Positions 1 to 8,782 are shown, counted from the first letter of the stretch. The stretch is 64,000 nucleotides of DNA from Xanthobacteraceae bacterium (GCA_031291445.1 JARLJA010000047.1:1-64000); one strand, 5' to 3'. Notes: generated by a model from the sequence alone, not told the origin. Program-made: numbers and translations.

Positions 1-1
1 C

Positions 2-115
2 GATGCGCCGCCGCCGGTCGTGCACGCTCCGCCGCCGCGACCGCCGGCGCCGCCGCCACCGCCGCCTCGCGCTCCGACCTGCTCGATGGTCGGCGGCAAG
101 AAGGTGTGCCGATGA
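2..115 (+). CDS. C-terminal tail of a proline-rich protein (5' end outside window)
   Basis: An open frame enters from the left edge and stops at TGA 113-115. It encodes about 37 residues, almost all proline and alanine, ending in a short Cys-containing tail (TCSMVGGKKVCR). Proline-rich tails of this kind are common in exported or envelope proteins, but no domain is visible, so the product cannot be named. It reads in the same direction as the secreted-protein genes that follow, about 110 bp upstream of the first of them. A competing frame starting at base 3 is arginine-rich and is taken as a shadow. Confidence 0.5.
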   Translation, partial: DAPPPVVHAPPPRPPAPPPPPPRAPTCSMVGGKKVCR

Positions 116-226
116 ACCGAAACGGCTGCGGGCCGACGCCCGCAGCCGCCTCGATACTGACCAGCAGCGATGCCCAGGCCGCCAGCGCGGCGCAGTGCCG
201 ACCACTCGCATAACGGAGACTCCACG

Positions 227-703
227 ATGCGTCGTCTTCCAGCCTTGATCCTGTTTTTCGGACTTCTCATCCCGGCGCTGCCCGCGCAGGCCCAGGCGCC
301 GGACCCCGCCACCCATCCGGGGGTGTGGGAGGACATCATGCGGACTCCGCGCCACGAGGGCCCCTACGGCACCGGGTTCACGTCGACCGAGCGCGTGGTC
401 GAACGCTGCTCCGCTTTCCTGTGGTCGGTGCGGCACGACAAGAACGGCGCCGTCCGCAAGTACCGCCGCAACTATCAGAGCGGCTACTGCCTCGGCTGGA
501 TCAATTCATCGATGGCGTTCTTCAATTTTCACAACGAGGCGGGACACCACACCCTGGGCGTCTGCCTGCCCGACGAACTGGACAGCCGCCACGTGGTCGA
601 CGTGTTCCTCGGCTACGTCCACGCCAACAAGGACCACCTGAAATACAACCCGTCGCTGCTGATCTACTGGGCGCTGCTCGAAAAATATCCCTGCCCGCAG
701 TGA
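227..703 (+). CDS. Secreted Rap1a/Tai-family immunity-like protein
   Basis: Predicted 158-residue exported protein. Residues 1-24 form a signal peptide (hydrophobic core, AQA processing site). The mature part has the Rap1a/Tai layout: GYCLGW around residue 87, VCLP around 113, a helical stretch, and a terminal YPCP; Cys61, 88, 113 and 156 could form two disulfides. Rap1a/Tai proteins of Serratia and Salmonella are periplasmic immunity proteins that neutralise type VI amidase effectors. No amidase or T6SS gene is visible here, so a general periplasmic role is equally possible. The ATG at 227 is chosen over an upstream in-frame ATG at 170 because CGGAG lies 9 nt before it and a signal peptide begins there. 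The next gene starts 11 bp after the stop. Confidence 0.7.
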   Translation: MRRLPALILFFGLLIPALPAQAQAPDPATHPGVWEDIMRTPRHEGPYGTGFTSTERVVERCSAFLWSVRHDKNGAVRKYRRNYQSGYCLGWINSSMAFFNFHNEAGHHTLGVCLPDELDSRHVVDVFLGYVHANKDHLKYNPSLLIYWALLEKYPCPQ

Positions 704-714
704 GCACCGCTTTC

Positions 715-1770
715 ATGCTTCGCGGTCCCGGCATCGCGCTCGCCGCGCTGGTCGCCGCATCGGCGAGCACTGTCGCGGTCGCCAACGACTCCAGCGCCGA
801 ATTATCGACCGGCGGCCTCGTTCTGACCAAGAACACCAGCATCGCGCTGGACCGCGAGGATCTGTTCATCTCGTCCAGGGAGATCCGCGTCCACTATCGC
901 TTTCGCAACGGCTCGGGCGCGCCGGTCACCACGCTGGTCGCCTTTCCGATGCCCGACATCACGATCGAGAATTCGGACGACAACGTGCAAATTCCGGTCA
1001 CCGATGCTCCCGACAATTTCCTCGGATTTTCGACCACCGTCGACGGCATGCCGGTCCAGGCCCGGCTCGAACAGAAGGTTTTCGCCAAAGGCGTCGACCA
1101 GACCGACCTGATGCGCCGGCTCGGTCTGCCGCTGGCGCCCTATCTCGAAGGCTGGCCGCAGCGACTCGACGGGCTCGCCGAGGCGGCCCGAAAGCAGCTG
1201 CGCGAAGCCGGCCTCGTTCATGAGGAAACGGAGTACGAAGGCACCAGGGCCGTGGCGCGGCTGTATCCTTCCTGGACGCTGAAGACATCCTATTACTGGG
1301 AACAGACATTTCCACCCGGCGACACCGAGATCGACCACCGCTACCGTCCCAGCGTCGGCGTCACCCTCGGCACGCCGATCGGCGACGACACGCTGGCGGC
1401 CAAGGTCCGGCGAAAATCGCGCGATCCGTCGGACCGCGGCGAGATCGCCGACTACGAGGCGCACATCCGGACCTACTGCGTCGACGCCGATCTCGTCGCC
1501 AGCGCCGCGCGCATCCGCAAGGCGCTGCCGCGGAGCGGAACGCTGATCGAGCAGCGGATCTCCTACATTCTGAAAACCGCGGCCAACTGGGCCGGGCCGA
1601 TCAGGAGCTTTCGCCTCGTCGTCGACAAGGGATATCCCGACAACCTGGTGAGCTGGTGCGGCCACGGCATCCGCAAGACCGGCGACACGCAGTTCGAGAT
1701 CAACGCCGAGAATTTCGTGCCGGCATCGGACCTGTCGATCATCATCCTCACGACCCATCTGGAGAACTGA
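715..1770 (+). CDS. Secreted DUF4424 protein
   Basis: Predicted 351-residue protein with a signal peptide (residues 1 to about 23, AVA/ND). The mature start, with a TGGLV motif followed by an EDLFIS and a strand-rich VHYRF...VAFPMPDI segment, matches DUF4424, a family of exported bacterial proteins of unknown function. The body is beta-rich with several aromatic residues and two Cys near the C-terminus. It lies 11 bp after the Rap1a-like gene and 5 bp before the next one, so one transcript is likely. An in-frame GTG at 700 overlapping the previous stop is an alternative start and would lengthen the signal peptide by five residues. Function unknown. Confidence 0.75.
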   Translation: MLRGPGIALAALVAASASTVAVANDSSAELSTGGLVLTKNTSIALDREDLFISSREIRVHYRFRNGSGAPVTTLVAFPMPDITIENSDDNVQIPVTDAPDNFLGFSTTVDGMPVQARLEQKVFAKGVDQTDLMRRLGLPLAPYLEGWPQRLDGLAEAARKQLREAGLVHEETEYEGTRAVARLYPSWTLKTSYYWEQTFPPGDTEIDHRYRPSVGVTLGTPIGDDTLAAKVRRKSRDPSDRGEIADYEAHIRTYCVDADLVASAARIRKALPRSGTLIEQRISYILKTAANWAGPIRSFRLVVDKGYPDNLVSWCGHGIRKTGDTQFEINAENFVPASDLSIIILTTHLEN

Positions 1771-1775
1771 GCGTC

Positions 1776-2387
1776 ATGACCTCGTCAGCAGCCAGCCACG
1801 GCCGCCTCGTCCCGCACTGGCGCGGCCGGCCTCCGGCCGCATTGGCTCCTGGCATCGCGGCGTGGCTGTGCATTCAGCTGGCGTCAGGCGCGGCGCAGGC
1901 CACCCCGCCGATCTACGATCCCGTGCGCGAGGCCTGCGTCATGGAGAACATGCTGCTCGGCCCGAACAGCTACTCGGACCTGCCGTTTCCGGACCAGGTC
2001 GACTGGTCGAAATTCGAAGGCCAGATCGTCCGCTTCAAGGTGCACAACGTTCCGCCCGCCAGGCTGGTGACCCCGCCCGTCGTACTCGGGCCCTGCGACC
2101 CGGTGCTCGTCGCCGCCTCGCTGCCGCGCGCGCTGGCCCAGCGGTCCGAGTATGAGTTCCTGTTTCAGAAGGATCAGGCCAAGGCGCTTGCCGACATCGA
2201 GCGCGCGATCAAGGTGGTGCCGGAGAACTGCGACTTCGCGGCGTCCTACGTCTTCATCCTGCAAGGGATCGGCAGGCGCAAGGACGCCGACGCCCAAGCC
2301 ACACGCGTGGCCGGAACAGCCTGCGCGCAGCGCTACCGCGAACACCTGCGCTGGCTGCGCCAGGGCACCGTGGTGAAGCTGTTCTAG
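1776..2387 (+). CDS. Hypothetical exported protein
   Basis: Predicted 203-residue protein, third member of the secreted-protein operon, starting 5 bp after the DUF4424 stop with GGAG about 10 nt upstream of the ATG. The N-terminus has an arginine-containing stretch, a hydrophobic segment (about residues 25-40) and an AQA-type cleavage site. The mature part contains four Cys and a helical C-terminal half resembling a single TPR-like hairpin (ADIERAIKVVPENCDF...). No family is recognised. It converges on flgL with an 11-bp gap. Confidence 0.6.
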   Translation: MTSSAASHGRLVPHWRGRPPAALAPGIAAWLCIQLASGAAQATPPIYDPVREACVMENMLLGPNSYSDLPFPDQVDWSKFEGQIVRFKVHNVPPARLVTPPVVLGPCDPVLVAASLPRALAQRSEYEFLFQKDQAKALADIERAIKVVPENCDFAASYVFILQGIGRRKDADAQATRVAGTACAQRYREHLRWLRQGTVVKLF

Positions 2388-2398
2388 CGCGGCCGCGA

Positions 2399-4270
2399 TC
2401 AGCCGACCGGCAGGTACTTCGTCAAGGTCAGCTGCGACAGCATCGAGGTGGTCTGGTACGACGCCTGCAGGCTGGTCTGCAGCGCCAGGATCTCGCTCGC
2501 GACCTGGTCGGACGAGACCGTCTCGGTCGTGGTCACCAGATTCTGCAACGCGGTCTGCTGCTGGCTCTGCCGCGAGCTCGCGTCCTTCATGGTGATCTGG
2601 GCGTTGGAGAGGTCCGACTCGATGTCGGTGATGCTCTGCTGGCCCGGCGAGGAGCTCAGATTGGCCGTCACCCGCTGATTCAGCTCGGACACCTGGTTCG
2701 TGGCGTTGGGGTTGGTGCTCGAGGTGGTGACCGCAGCCAGCAGCGCGACGTTCTTGATGATCGAGCTGATCGCGGTCTCGTTGGCCTGAATGCCGTACTG
2801 CACGGTCTCGCCCGTGTCGACCCGCGCGGTCAACGACGCCCGGGCAGACCCCGACGCGGTCGCCCCGGTGTACCACGACACGGTGTTGGTCGGCGTGCCC
2901 GCGACCAGCGACGTCGCGGTATAGATATTGCCGCCGAGGCCGAGCGCCGCAAGCGCCGCGCTGTCGTTGCTGGTGACGGACAGGTTCGCCGCGCTGCCAT
3001 TCTGCAACGTAATCGCGCCGCCGGCTGAAACCGACGACGGCGTGGTCGCGCCGCTGAGCGCGTCGATCTTGGACAGCAGCGTGCCTACGTTGTCGGTGAC
3101 GTTGACCTGGTTGGCGCCGCTCGCGCCGGACGCGACGAAGGTGAGCGTCTGACCGTTCACGGTGACGGTATCGCCCGCCGAGAAACCGCTCGACAGCGAG
3201 TCGGAGGTTCCGCTCGACGCGCCGGACAGCAGCGTCGCGCCGCTGATCGGCGCCGGGGTGGTGTTGTTGTTGCTCGCCGGCGTCCCGGTAAAGGTCGGGT
3301 TGGTGCTGACCCGCTGCGGCGGCTCGCCGAAGAAATTGTTGGCCGCGGCGACGTCGGATGCCGCAAGCAGCGCGGTGTTGGCGGTGGTCCCGATCGCCTT
3401 GGTCAGCGCGGCGTTGAGATTTGTCGCGGTCGCGGTCGGCGTCGCGCCGATGGTGAAGCTGCCGCTCGGCGCCGGCGTCGTGGTCGTCGCGGTGAGCTGG
3501 ACCGACGTGGTGGTGCCGTCCGGCAGGTTGAAGGTAAGGTTGAGCTTGTCGCCGTTGTTGGGATTGGTGGCGCCGAGCGCCACCGAGATCGCGGCCGGCG
3601 AGCCGGTCGGACCCGTCACGGTGGCACCGGTGAGCGTCGAGGTGACCGAGCTCAGCTTCATGCCGAACACCGAGCCGGCCGCGTCCTCCGCCACCGACAC
3701 CGACGTCGCGGTCGGCTGCGTGATCGCCAGCCGGCCGAGCCCGCTGGTGCCGTCGGCCTGGTTGCGCTGGGAGATCAGCTGGGTCAGTCCGGCCTGGGTG
3801 CCCGAGCCGTTGAGGATGGCGGTGGCGGAGGCCACCGAAGCCGTATTGGTGGCGCTGCCGGAGAACAGGAAGTTGTTGCCGGACTGGCTGTTGAGGATGC
3901 CCACCAGCGACGACAGCTGCGCCACCGCCGCCTGTTGCGCCGAAGTCTGGCCGTTGCTGTTGAGGGTCGCCGGCCCCTGCGCGACCTGGTTTTCGACATC
4001 CGACGAGATCTTGCTGACCGACTGCAGCGCGGTGGTGGCGGCGTTGATCGTCGTCGTGACGTTGGTGATGGTGTCGGTGAAGGCCGAGATGTTGGAGATC
4101 TGCGCGCGCGCCGCGATCGCGAGCCCCTCCTGCGATCCCATGCCGGAATAGGTCGTCGACTTCTCGCCGCTGGCGAGCTCGTTCTGCAGCTGTCCCAGCT
4201 GGGTCTTGATGTTCAGGACCGACTGGGTGAGAACCGAGTTGTTGTAGTTGACGCCGTTGATCGTACTCAT
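2399..4270 (-). CDS. flgL: Flagellar hook-filament junction protein FlgL (HAP3), enlarged
   Basis: Joins hook and filament together with FlgK, outside the cell after type III export. The 623-residue product has flagellin-like termini: an N-terminal helical segment with NIKTQLGQLQNELASGEK and a C-terminal helix ending LQTSLQAS...LTLTKYLPVG. Enterobacterial FlgL has a little over 300 residues; the extra length is Ala/Ser/Thr/Gly-rich variable domain. Residues of about 337-447 form a flagellin hook-IN-like module (GATLLSGAS...DTVTVNGQTLTF) that has a relative in FlgE of the same cluster. The ATG follows the flgK stop by 10 bp, with GAGG spanning the end of flgK, so translation is probably coupled. 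Last gene of the sigma54 unit. Confidence 0.87.
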   Translation of the reverse strand: MSTINGVNYNNSVLTQSVLNIKTQLGQLQNELASGEKSTTYSGMGSQEGLAIAARAQISNISAFTDTITNVTTTINAATTALQSVSKISSDVENQVAQGPATLNSNGQTSAQQAAVAQLSSLVGILNSQSGNNFLFSGSATNTASVASATAILNGSGTQAGLTQLISQRNQADGTSGLGRLAITQPTATSVSVAEDAAGSVFGMKLSSVTSTLTGATVTGPTGSPAAISVALGATNPNNGDKLNLTFNLPDGTTTSVQLTATTTTPAPSGSFTIGATPTATATNLNAALTKAIGTTANTALLAASDVAAANNFFGEPPQRVSTNPTFTGTPASNNNTTPAPISGATLLSGASSGTSDSLSSGFSAGDTVTVNGQTLTFVASGASGANQVNVTDNVGTLLSKIDALSGATTPSSVSAGGAITLQNGSAANLSVTSNDSAALAALGLGGNIYTATSLVAGTPTNTVSWYTGATASGSARASLTARVDTGETVQYGIQANETAISSIIKNVALLAAVTTSSTNPNATNQVSELNQRVTANLSSSPGQQSITDIESDLSNAQITMKDASSRQSQQQTALQNLVTTTETVSSDQVASEILALQTSLQASYQTTSMLSQLTLTKYLPVG

Positions 4271-4280
4271 CTCGGATACC

Positions 4281-6155
4281 TCAGAGCTGGACCTGCATCA
4301 GGGTCGTCATCATCGTCTGCACCACCGACATGACATGGGCATTGGCCGAATAGGCGTTCTGCAGCGCGATCAGGTTCGACATCTCGGTGTCCATGTTGAC
4401 CGCCGACCCCGCGTTCAGCTTCTGCTGCAGGGTGTTGACGACGACGTCCTGGCCCTGCGAGAGCTGCTGGGCCGAACTCGCGGCATTGGCTTGCTGGCTG
4501 ACGAACTGCTGCGTGTAGTTCGACAGCGTTCCGGTGAACGGCGACGCCGTCGACCCGACTCCGGTCTGCGGCGAATAGGTGTAGGTCCCCGAGGTCAGCT
4601 GGGTATAGAGAAAATCCGGCCGCGTGGTGTCGCCCGACGTGGTGGTGGCGCTGTAGTTGGTGAACAGCGACGGATTGCTGACCACCGCCGGGTTGACGGT
4701 GATCCGCCCGGCGTAGCCGGTCTGCTCCGCCGCGATGCTGGTGATGGCGCCGGTATAGGACGAGCTGCCGTCGGTGAACAGCGGCAGCTGCGCCACGCCG
4801 TTGGCCGTCGCCGTCGCCGAGGGCGTCGTCGTGACCGAGGCCGCGCTGACCGTCGTCGAGGCGCTGGTGTTGAGCACCTGCAGGATCGAGCCCGACGGAT
4901 TGGAGAACTGAAGGTTGGCCGACCCCAGCGCCGTGCTGAGCTGCGACACCACCGACGACATGCCGCCGGTGAAGTTCACGCCGATCACGGTGTTGGTGGG
5001 GCTCGACATCGACGCCGGCAGCGGCAGCGCCGCCGGATCATCGACGCGGACCACGGTGACCTGCTGCTGCTTGCCGGTCGCGGTGTTGGTGTAGGTCAGA
5101 TTGATCGAATTGCCCGGCTGCACGTTGCTCAGGTCGAGATTGAACCCCGTTTGGGTGCCCGAGGTCACCGCTGTGCCGGCAGTGGTCTGATTCGAGACCG
5201 CGGTCGACAGCGTCGCCGCCAGCTGATCGACCTGCGACTGGGCCTGCACCAGGACGTTGTCGCGGAGGTTGAGGTCAGCCGCGATCCGTCCCGACGTCAG
5301 CGACTTGTTGGCGACCATGTCGATGGTCGCGCCATTGGGAAGCTGGACCGAGAGATCGCCGACCCCCGATTTGGTCGGGTTGCTGTTCCAGACGGTATTG
5401 GCGTTCAGCGTGCCCTGGGCGTTGAACGTCAGCGTCGAGGCCTGCTGGCCACTCACCAGCTGCACGCCCGAACTGGTGTAGACCGAGGCCTGATTGGAGG
5501 TGGGGTCGGTCACCACCTTGAGGTCCATCAGCGACGACAGCTGGTCGATCGCACTGTCGCGCTGGTCCATCAGCGTCGCCGCGGCCTGGTCGGTCGACTT
5601 CATGCCCTGCAGCTGGGTATTGAGCTTGGCAATCTGCGTCATCAGGTTGTTGGCCGTGGTCACCGAGGTGCCGATATCCTGCTCGGCATTGGTCCGCAGC
5701 GACTGGATCCCGGTCGTCGTGGTGTTGAGCTGCTGCGCCAGCGCCTGCGCCGACGTCAGCGCGGCGTTCTGCGCCGAGGAGCCGCCATTGGTGGTCTGCA
5801 GCGCCTGCAGCGCCGAGGTGAAGTTGTTGTAGGCCGTTTCCAGGGTGCCGGTATCGCCGGGGGTGCCGTAGACGTTCTGCAGCTGGGTCAGCATGCTCGA
5901 CATCTGGTCGGCGTAGCCGGCGCCGGCGGATTCGGTCCGCAGCTGCGACTGCACGTACTGGTCGACCAGCCGGCTGACCCCGGTGACGGCGACGCTGTCG
6001 CCGGAATTGCCGTTGCTGACCTCGACCTGGGTAGCGCTGCGCGCGACGTAGCCCGCCGTCTGGGCGTTGGCGACGTTGGACGTCACGATGCTGAGCGCGG
6101 TCTGGTTCGCGCTCAGGCCGGACATGGCGATGGAGAGGGCCGAACTGAGACTCAT
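4281..6155 (-). CDS. flgK: Flagellar hook-associated protein FlgK (HAP1)
   Basis: First junction protein on the hook tip. The 624-residue product starts with the axial-protein signature (SLSSALSIAMSGLSANQTAL, then VTSNVANAQTAGY) and ends with the matching C-terminal helix (MDTEMSNLIALQNAYSANAH...MTTLMQVQL). Between them lies a long Ser/Thr/Ala-rich domain with coiled-coil potential around residues 150-220. Length is somewhat above that of enterobacterial FlgK. It sits 44 bp downstream of flgE and 10 bp upstream of flgL on the same strand, consistent with one hook-completion operon. Confidence 0.9.
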   Translation of the reverse strand: MSLSSALSIAMSGLSANQTALSIVTSNVANAQTAGYVARSATQVEVSNGNSGDSVAVTGVSRLVDQYVQSQLRTESAGAGYADQMSSMLTQLQNVYGTPGDTGTLETAYNNFTSALQALQTTNGGSSAQNAALTSAQALAQQLNTTTTGIQSLRTNAEQDIGTSVTTANNLMTQIAKLNTQLQGMKSTDQAAATLMDQRDSAIDQLSSLMDLKVVTDPTSNQASVYTSSGVQLVSGQQASTLTFNAQGTLNANTVWNSNPTKSGVGDLSVQLPNGATIDMVANKSLTSGRIAADLNLRDNVLVQAQSQVDQLAATLSTAVSNQTTAGTAVTSGTQTGFNLDLSNVQPGNSINLTYTNTATGKQQQVTVVRVDDPAALPLPASMSSPTNTVIGVNFTGGMSSVVSQLSTALGSANLQFSNPSGSILQVLNTSASTTVSAASVTTTPSATATANGVAQLPLFTDGSSSYTGAITSIAAEQTGYAGRITVNPAVVSNPSLFTNYSATTTSGDTTRPDFLYTQLTSGTYTYSPQTGVGSTASPFTGTLSNYTQQFVSQQANAASSAQQLSQGQDVVVNTLQQKLNAGSAVNMDTEMSNLIALQNAYSANAHVMSVVQTMMTTLMQVQL

Positions 6156-6199
6156 GTTTGCGTGCCCTGGTTACGTCACACGTGGTTGCCGGAGCCTCC

Positions 6200-8074
6200 T
6201 CAGCGCAGCACGCTCAGGAGGTTCTGGACCATGTCGTCGGCGGTGGTGATCACCTTGGTGTTGGCGGAATAGGCCTGTTGCGTCACGATCAGCTTGGTGA
6301 ACTCGTCCGCGATGTCGGTGTTCGAGCCCTCCAGCGACGAGCCGCTGATCGAGCCCGTGGCGCCCTGGATCGCCGTGCCGGACTGGTCGGTCGCCGCGTA
6401 GGCGCCGCCGTCGAGCGCCTTGAGGTAGTTGGTGCCGTTGAAATGCGACAGCGACACCTCGGCGAGGTCGAGGTTCTGGCCGTTCGAGAAGGTGCCGACC
6501 ACGAGCCCGCTGTTGTTGACCGCGACCGACTGCAGCTGGCCGGCGGAGTAGCCGTTCTGCTGGATCTGGTTGATGGTCGCGGTGCCGCTGACGCTGGCGT
6601 ATTGGGTCAATCCGCCGGAGCCGAAATTGAAGGTCAGGTTTCCGACCGACTGGTTGCCGACCGCCACGTTGTTCAGCGTGATGGTTGAGCCCGAGGGGCT
6701 GGTCAGCGTGCCGTTGGCATTGAAGGTGAAGGCGGTGCCGGCATTGACCCAGGCGGTCTGGGAGCCGGTCGCGTTGGGGTTGCTCTGGTAGAACAGTTCC
6801 CAGGTGTTCTGGTGCGGACTGCCGAGCGCGGAGCTGTCGACCTTGGCCCATCGCAATTGAAGATTGACCGCCGTGCCGGTCGAATCGTAGGCGGTGACCG
6901 CGCCGCCGCTGATCGACTCGCTGGTGAACACCGACTCGTCGTTGGCGACCACGACGCCGGACCCCGGCGTTCCGCCGCCACCGGGCGTCACGGTCACGCC
7001 CGAAGTGAGACCGAGCGCCGCAAAGGCGTTTGTGTTGCTGCTCGAGACCGTCAGAGGGGTTGGCACCACGTTGGTGCCGACGGTGGTGCTGGCCGTGCCG
7101 CTGTTCAGGGTGATGACGCCCTTGCTGACGGTGGACGGGTTGGTCGTGTTGCCGTTGAGCGCGTCGATCTTGGCCAGCAGCGTGCTGACCGAATCGGTGG
7201 TGAGGATCGTATTGGCGGTGGTCGGGCCCGTGGTAACGAATGTCAGAGTCTGGACGCCGTTCTTGCCGTTCACGGTGATCGTGTCGGCAGGGGGACCCGC
7301 TGTGAAACCGGGACTGATGGAATCGGTCCCGCTGGCGCCCGAGAGCAGGGTCGCACCGGTGATGGGCGCCGGCACGGCGAGCTGGTTGTCGACCGTCAGG
7401 CCGGAGGCCGACGTGTTCGTGACGGCCGCCGACGGCGTGCCGATCATCAGCGGGTTTTGCGAGAAATTATTGGGGTTCAGGCCGCCGTCCGCGACCAGCG
7501 TGCCGGAGGTGGCACTGGTGGACGCCGAGGTCGCCGGCGTGGTCGGCAGGTTGGCGGCGTAGGTGATCGCGGTGGTCGCCTGCGCCGGAATGAAGTTGTT
7601 CTGGAACTGCAGCACCTGCGGCACGCTGCCCGTCGGATTGCCCGTCTTGGGGTCAACGGTGACGCCCATCAGGTAGTAGCCGGCGCCGTTGACCAGGTTG
7701 CCGTTGGCGTTGAGCTGGAAGTCGCCGCGGCGGGTGTAGTCGGTGACACCGTCGAATGTCGGGACGTTGTCGGTGATGCCGGTCGGCTTCTGGACGTCGA
7801 AGAAGCCGTCCCCGGTGATCGCCATGTTGGTGGAGACCTGGCTCGACGAGACCGTGCCCTGGGTGGTGATGGTCTGCTGGGCGTAGGACGTCACGCCGCC
7901 GGCCGCCTGCTTCTCGGGGGTCGCCGAGCTCGGGATCAGGTCCTCGAAGCTGGTGCCGATGCCCTTGTATCCGACGGTCGAGGCATTCGCGATGTTGCCC
8001 GAGATGTTCTGCAGTGCGAACGACTGGGCCTGCAGGCCGCTCACTGAGGTGTTGAGAGCGTCGAAAATACCCAT
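6200..8074 (-). CDS. flgE: Flagellar hook protein FlgE, with inserted domain
   Basis: Structural subunit of the hook. The 624-residue product has the flagellar rod/hook N-terminal motif (NTSVSGLQAQSFALQNISGNIAN) and the C-terminal axial motif (SNTDIADEFTKLIVTQQAYSANTKVITTADDM). Enterobacterial FlgE is about 400 residues; the excess is mainly an insert at about residues 232-356 that resembles the module in FlgL (GATLLSGAS, DTITVNGKNGVQTLTF, LLAKIDAL). GGAG lies 8 nt before the ATG. The gene is preceded by a sigma54-type promoter about 77 nt upstream, which probably drives flgE-flgK-flgL. Confidence 0.9.
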   Translation of the reverse strand: MGIFDALNTSVSGLQAQSFALQNISGNIANASTVGYKGIGTSFEDLIPSSATPEKQAAGGVTSYAQQTITTQGTVSSSQVSTNMAITGDGFFDVQKPTGITDNVPTFDGVTDYTRRGDFQLNANGNLVNGAGYYLMGVTVDPKTGNPTGSVPQVLQFQNNFIPAQATTAITYAANLPTTPATSASTSATSGTLVADGGLNPNNFSQNPLMIGTPSAAVTNTSASGLTVDNQLAVPAPITGATLLSGASGTDSISPGFTAGPPADTITVNGKNGVQTLTFVTTGPTTANTILTTDSVSTLLAKIDALNGNTTNPSTVSKGVITLNSGTASTTVGTNVVPTPLTVSSSNTNAFAALGLTSGVTVTPGGGGTPGSGVVVANDESVFTSESISGGAVTAYDSTGTAVNLQLRWAKVDSSALGSPHQNTWELFYQSNPNATGSQTAWVNAGTAFTFNANGTLTSPSGSTITLNNVAVGNQSVGNLTFNFGSGGLTQYASVSGTATINQIQQNGYSAGQLQSVAVNNSGLVVGTFSNGQNLDLAEVSLSHFNGTNYLKALDGGAYAATDQSGTAIQGATGSISGSSLEGSNTDIADEFTKLIVTQQAYSANTKVITTADDMVQNLLSVLR

Positions 8075-8150
8075 AACAAAATCTCCAACTGCGATGCGGG
8101 TGCTCGGCCGGCGAAACGATCATCGCGCGGCCCCGTCGGGGGGCGACGTC

Positions 8151-8166
8151 GCAAGTCGCGTGCCAA
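8151..8166 (-). promoter_or_regulatory. Sigma54 (RpoN) -24/-12 promoter for flgE-flgK-flgL
   Basis: On the minus strand the site reads TTGGCAC-GCGAC-TTGC, matching the TGGCAC-N5-TTGC consensus at all ten core positions with correct spacing of the GG and GC pairs. Transcription would start about 12 nt downstream, leaving a leader of roughly 65 nt before flgE. Many alphaproteobacteria control hook genes with sigma54 and the activator FlbD; no FlbD gene is in the window. Confidence 0.85.
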
Positions 8167-8198
8167 TGTTGAAGATTGAGATATTTCAGCGACTTAAC

Positions 8199-8226
8199 AA
8201 AAAAGCCCCAGCCGGTGGGCTGGGGC
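8199..8226 (-). terminator. Intrinsic terminator after msrB
   Basis: A perfect 9-bp stem (gccccagcc / ggctggggc) with a 4-nt loop at 8205-8226 is followed, on the minus strand, by six T residues (8204-8199). It lies about 45 bp past the msrB stop and just upstream of the sigma54 promoter, so it insulates the flagellar unit. Confidence 0.85.
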
Positions 8227-8269
8227 ACTCTTGCCGACTCCGGCAAGTTTTTCCGGGCCAGCGCACCGT

Positions 8270-8782
8270 TCAGGACGGCGCCGCGTCCGACGGCTTGAAG
8301 GTCAGCGACAGCCCGTTCATGCAGTAGCGCAGCCCGGTCGGCTTCGGCCCGTCGTCGAACACGTGGCCCAGATGACCACCGCAGCGATGGCAATGGACCT
8401 CGGTCCGCTTCATGGCGAAGGTGCGGTCCTCGGTGGTGCCGACGGCGCCGGCCAGCGGCTGGTAGAAGCTCGGCCAGCCGGTCCCGGAATCGAATTTCGT
8501 CTCCGAGGCAAACAGCGGCAGCGCGCAGCCGGCGCAGGCGAAGGTGCCCTTGCGGTGCTCCTTGTTGAGCGGGCTGGAATAGGGCCGCTCGGTGCCGTGG
8601 TCACGCAGGATGTCGTACTGCGCGGGCGTCAGCTGGCGCCGCCACTCCTCGTCGCTCTTCTGGACTTCGAAGGTCTCGGTCGGCTGCCCGGCCGCGGCCG
8701 CGGTGCCTTTCCGCCAGCCGCGAAACGCGGCGATGAACGACAGGCCGGCGGCCGATGCAAGCAGAACCCGGCGTTGGATCAT
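8270..8782 (-). CDS. msrB: Peptide-methionine (R)-S-oxide reductase MsrB, exported
   Basis: Reduces methionine-R-sulfoxide in proteins. The 170-residue product has the full MsrB domain from about residue 45: zinc ligands Cys83/Cys86 and Cys131/Cys134, the GTGWPSF motif (100-106), and the catalytic RYCMNG motif with Cys154. Residues 1-30 are a signal sequence with a twin-arginine-like start (QRRVLLAS), so the enzyme probably repairs proteins in the periplasm, unlike cytoplasmic MsrB proteins of about 140 residues. GGGAGAAAG precedes the ATG by about 5 nt. Single-gene unit ending at the terminator near 8200. Confidence 0.92.
   Translation of the reverse strand: MIQRRVLLASAAGLSFIAAFRGWRKGTAAAAGQPTETFEVQKSDEEWRRQLTPAQYDILRDHGTERPYSSPLNKEHRKGTFACAGCALPLFASETKFDSGTGWPSFYQPLAGAVGTTEDRTFAMKRTEVHCHRCGGHLGHVFDDGPKPTGLRYCMNGLSLTFKPSDAAPS

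Noticed and set aside
325-714. Upstream extension of the DUF4424 frame into the Rap1a-like gene
   Set aside because: The extension is a shadow of the Rap1a-like coding region; the signal peptide begins at 715 (or GTG 700).
4248-8047. Plus-strand frames of 674 and 411 codons opposite flgK and flgE
   Set aside because: Antisense shadows of clear flagellar proteins, composition Arg/Gly/Val, no motif.
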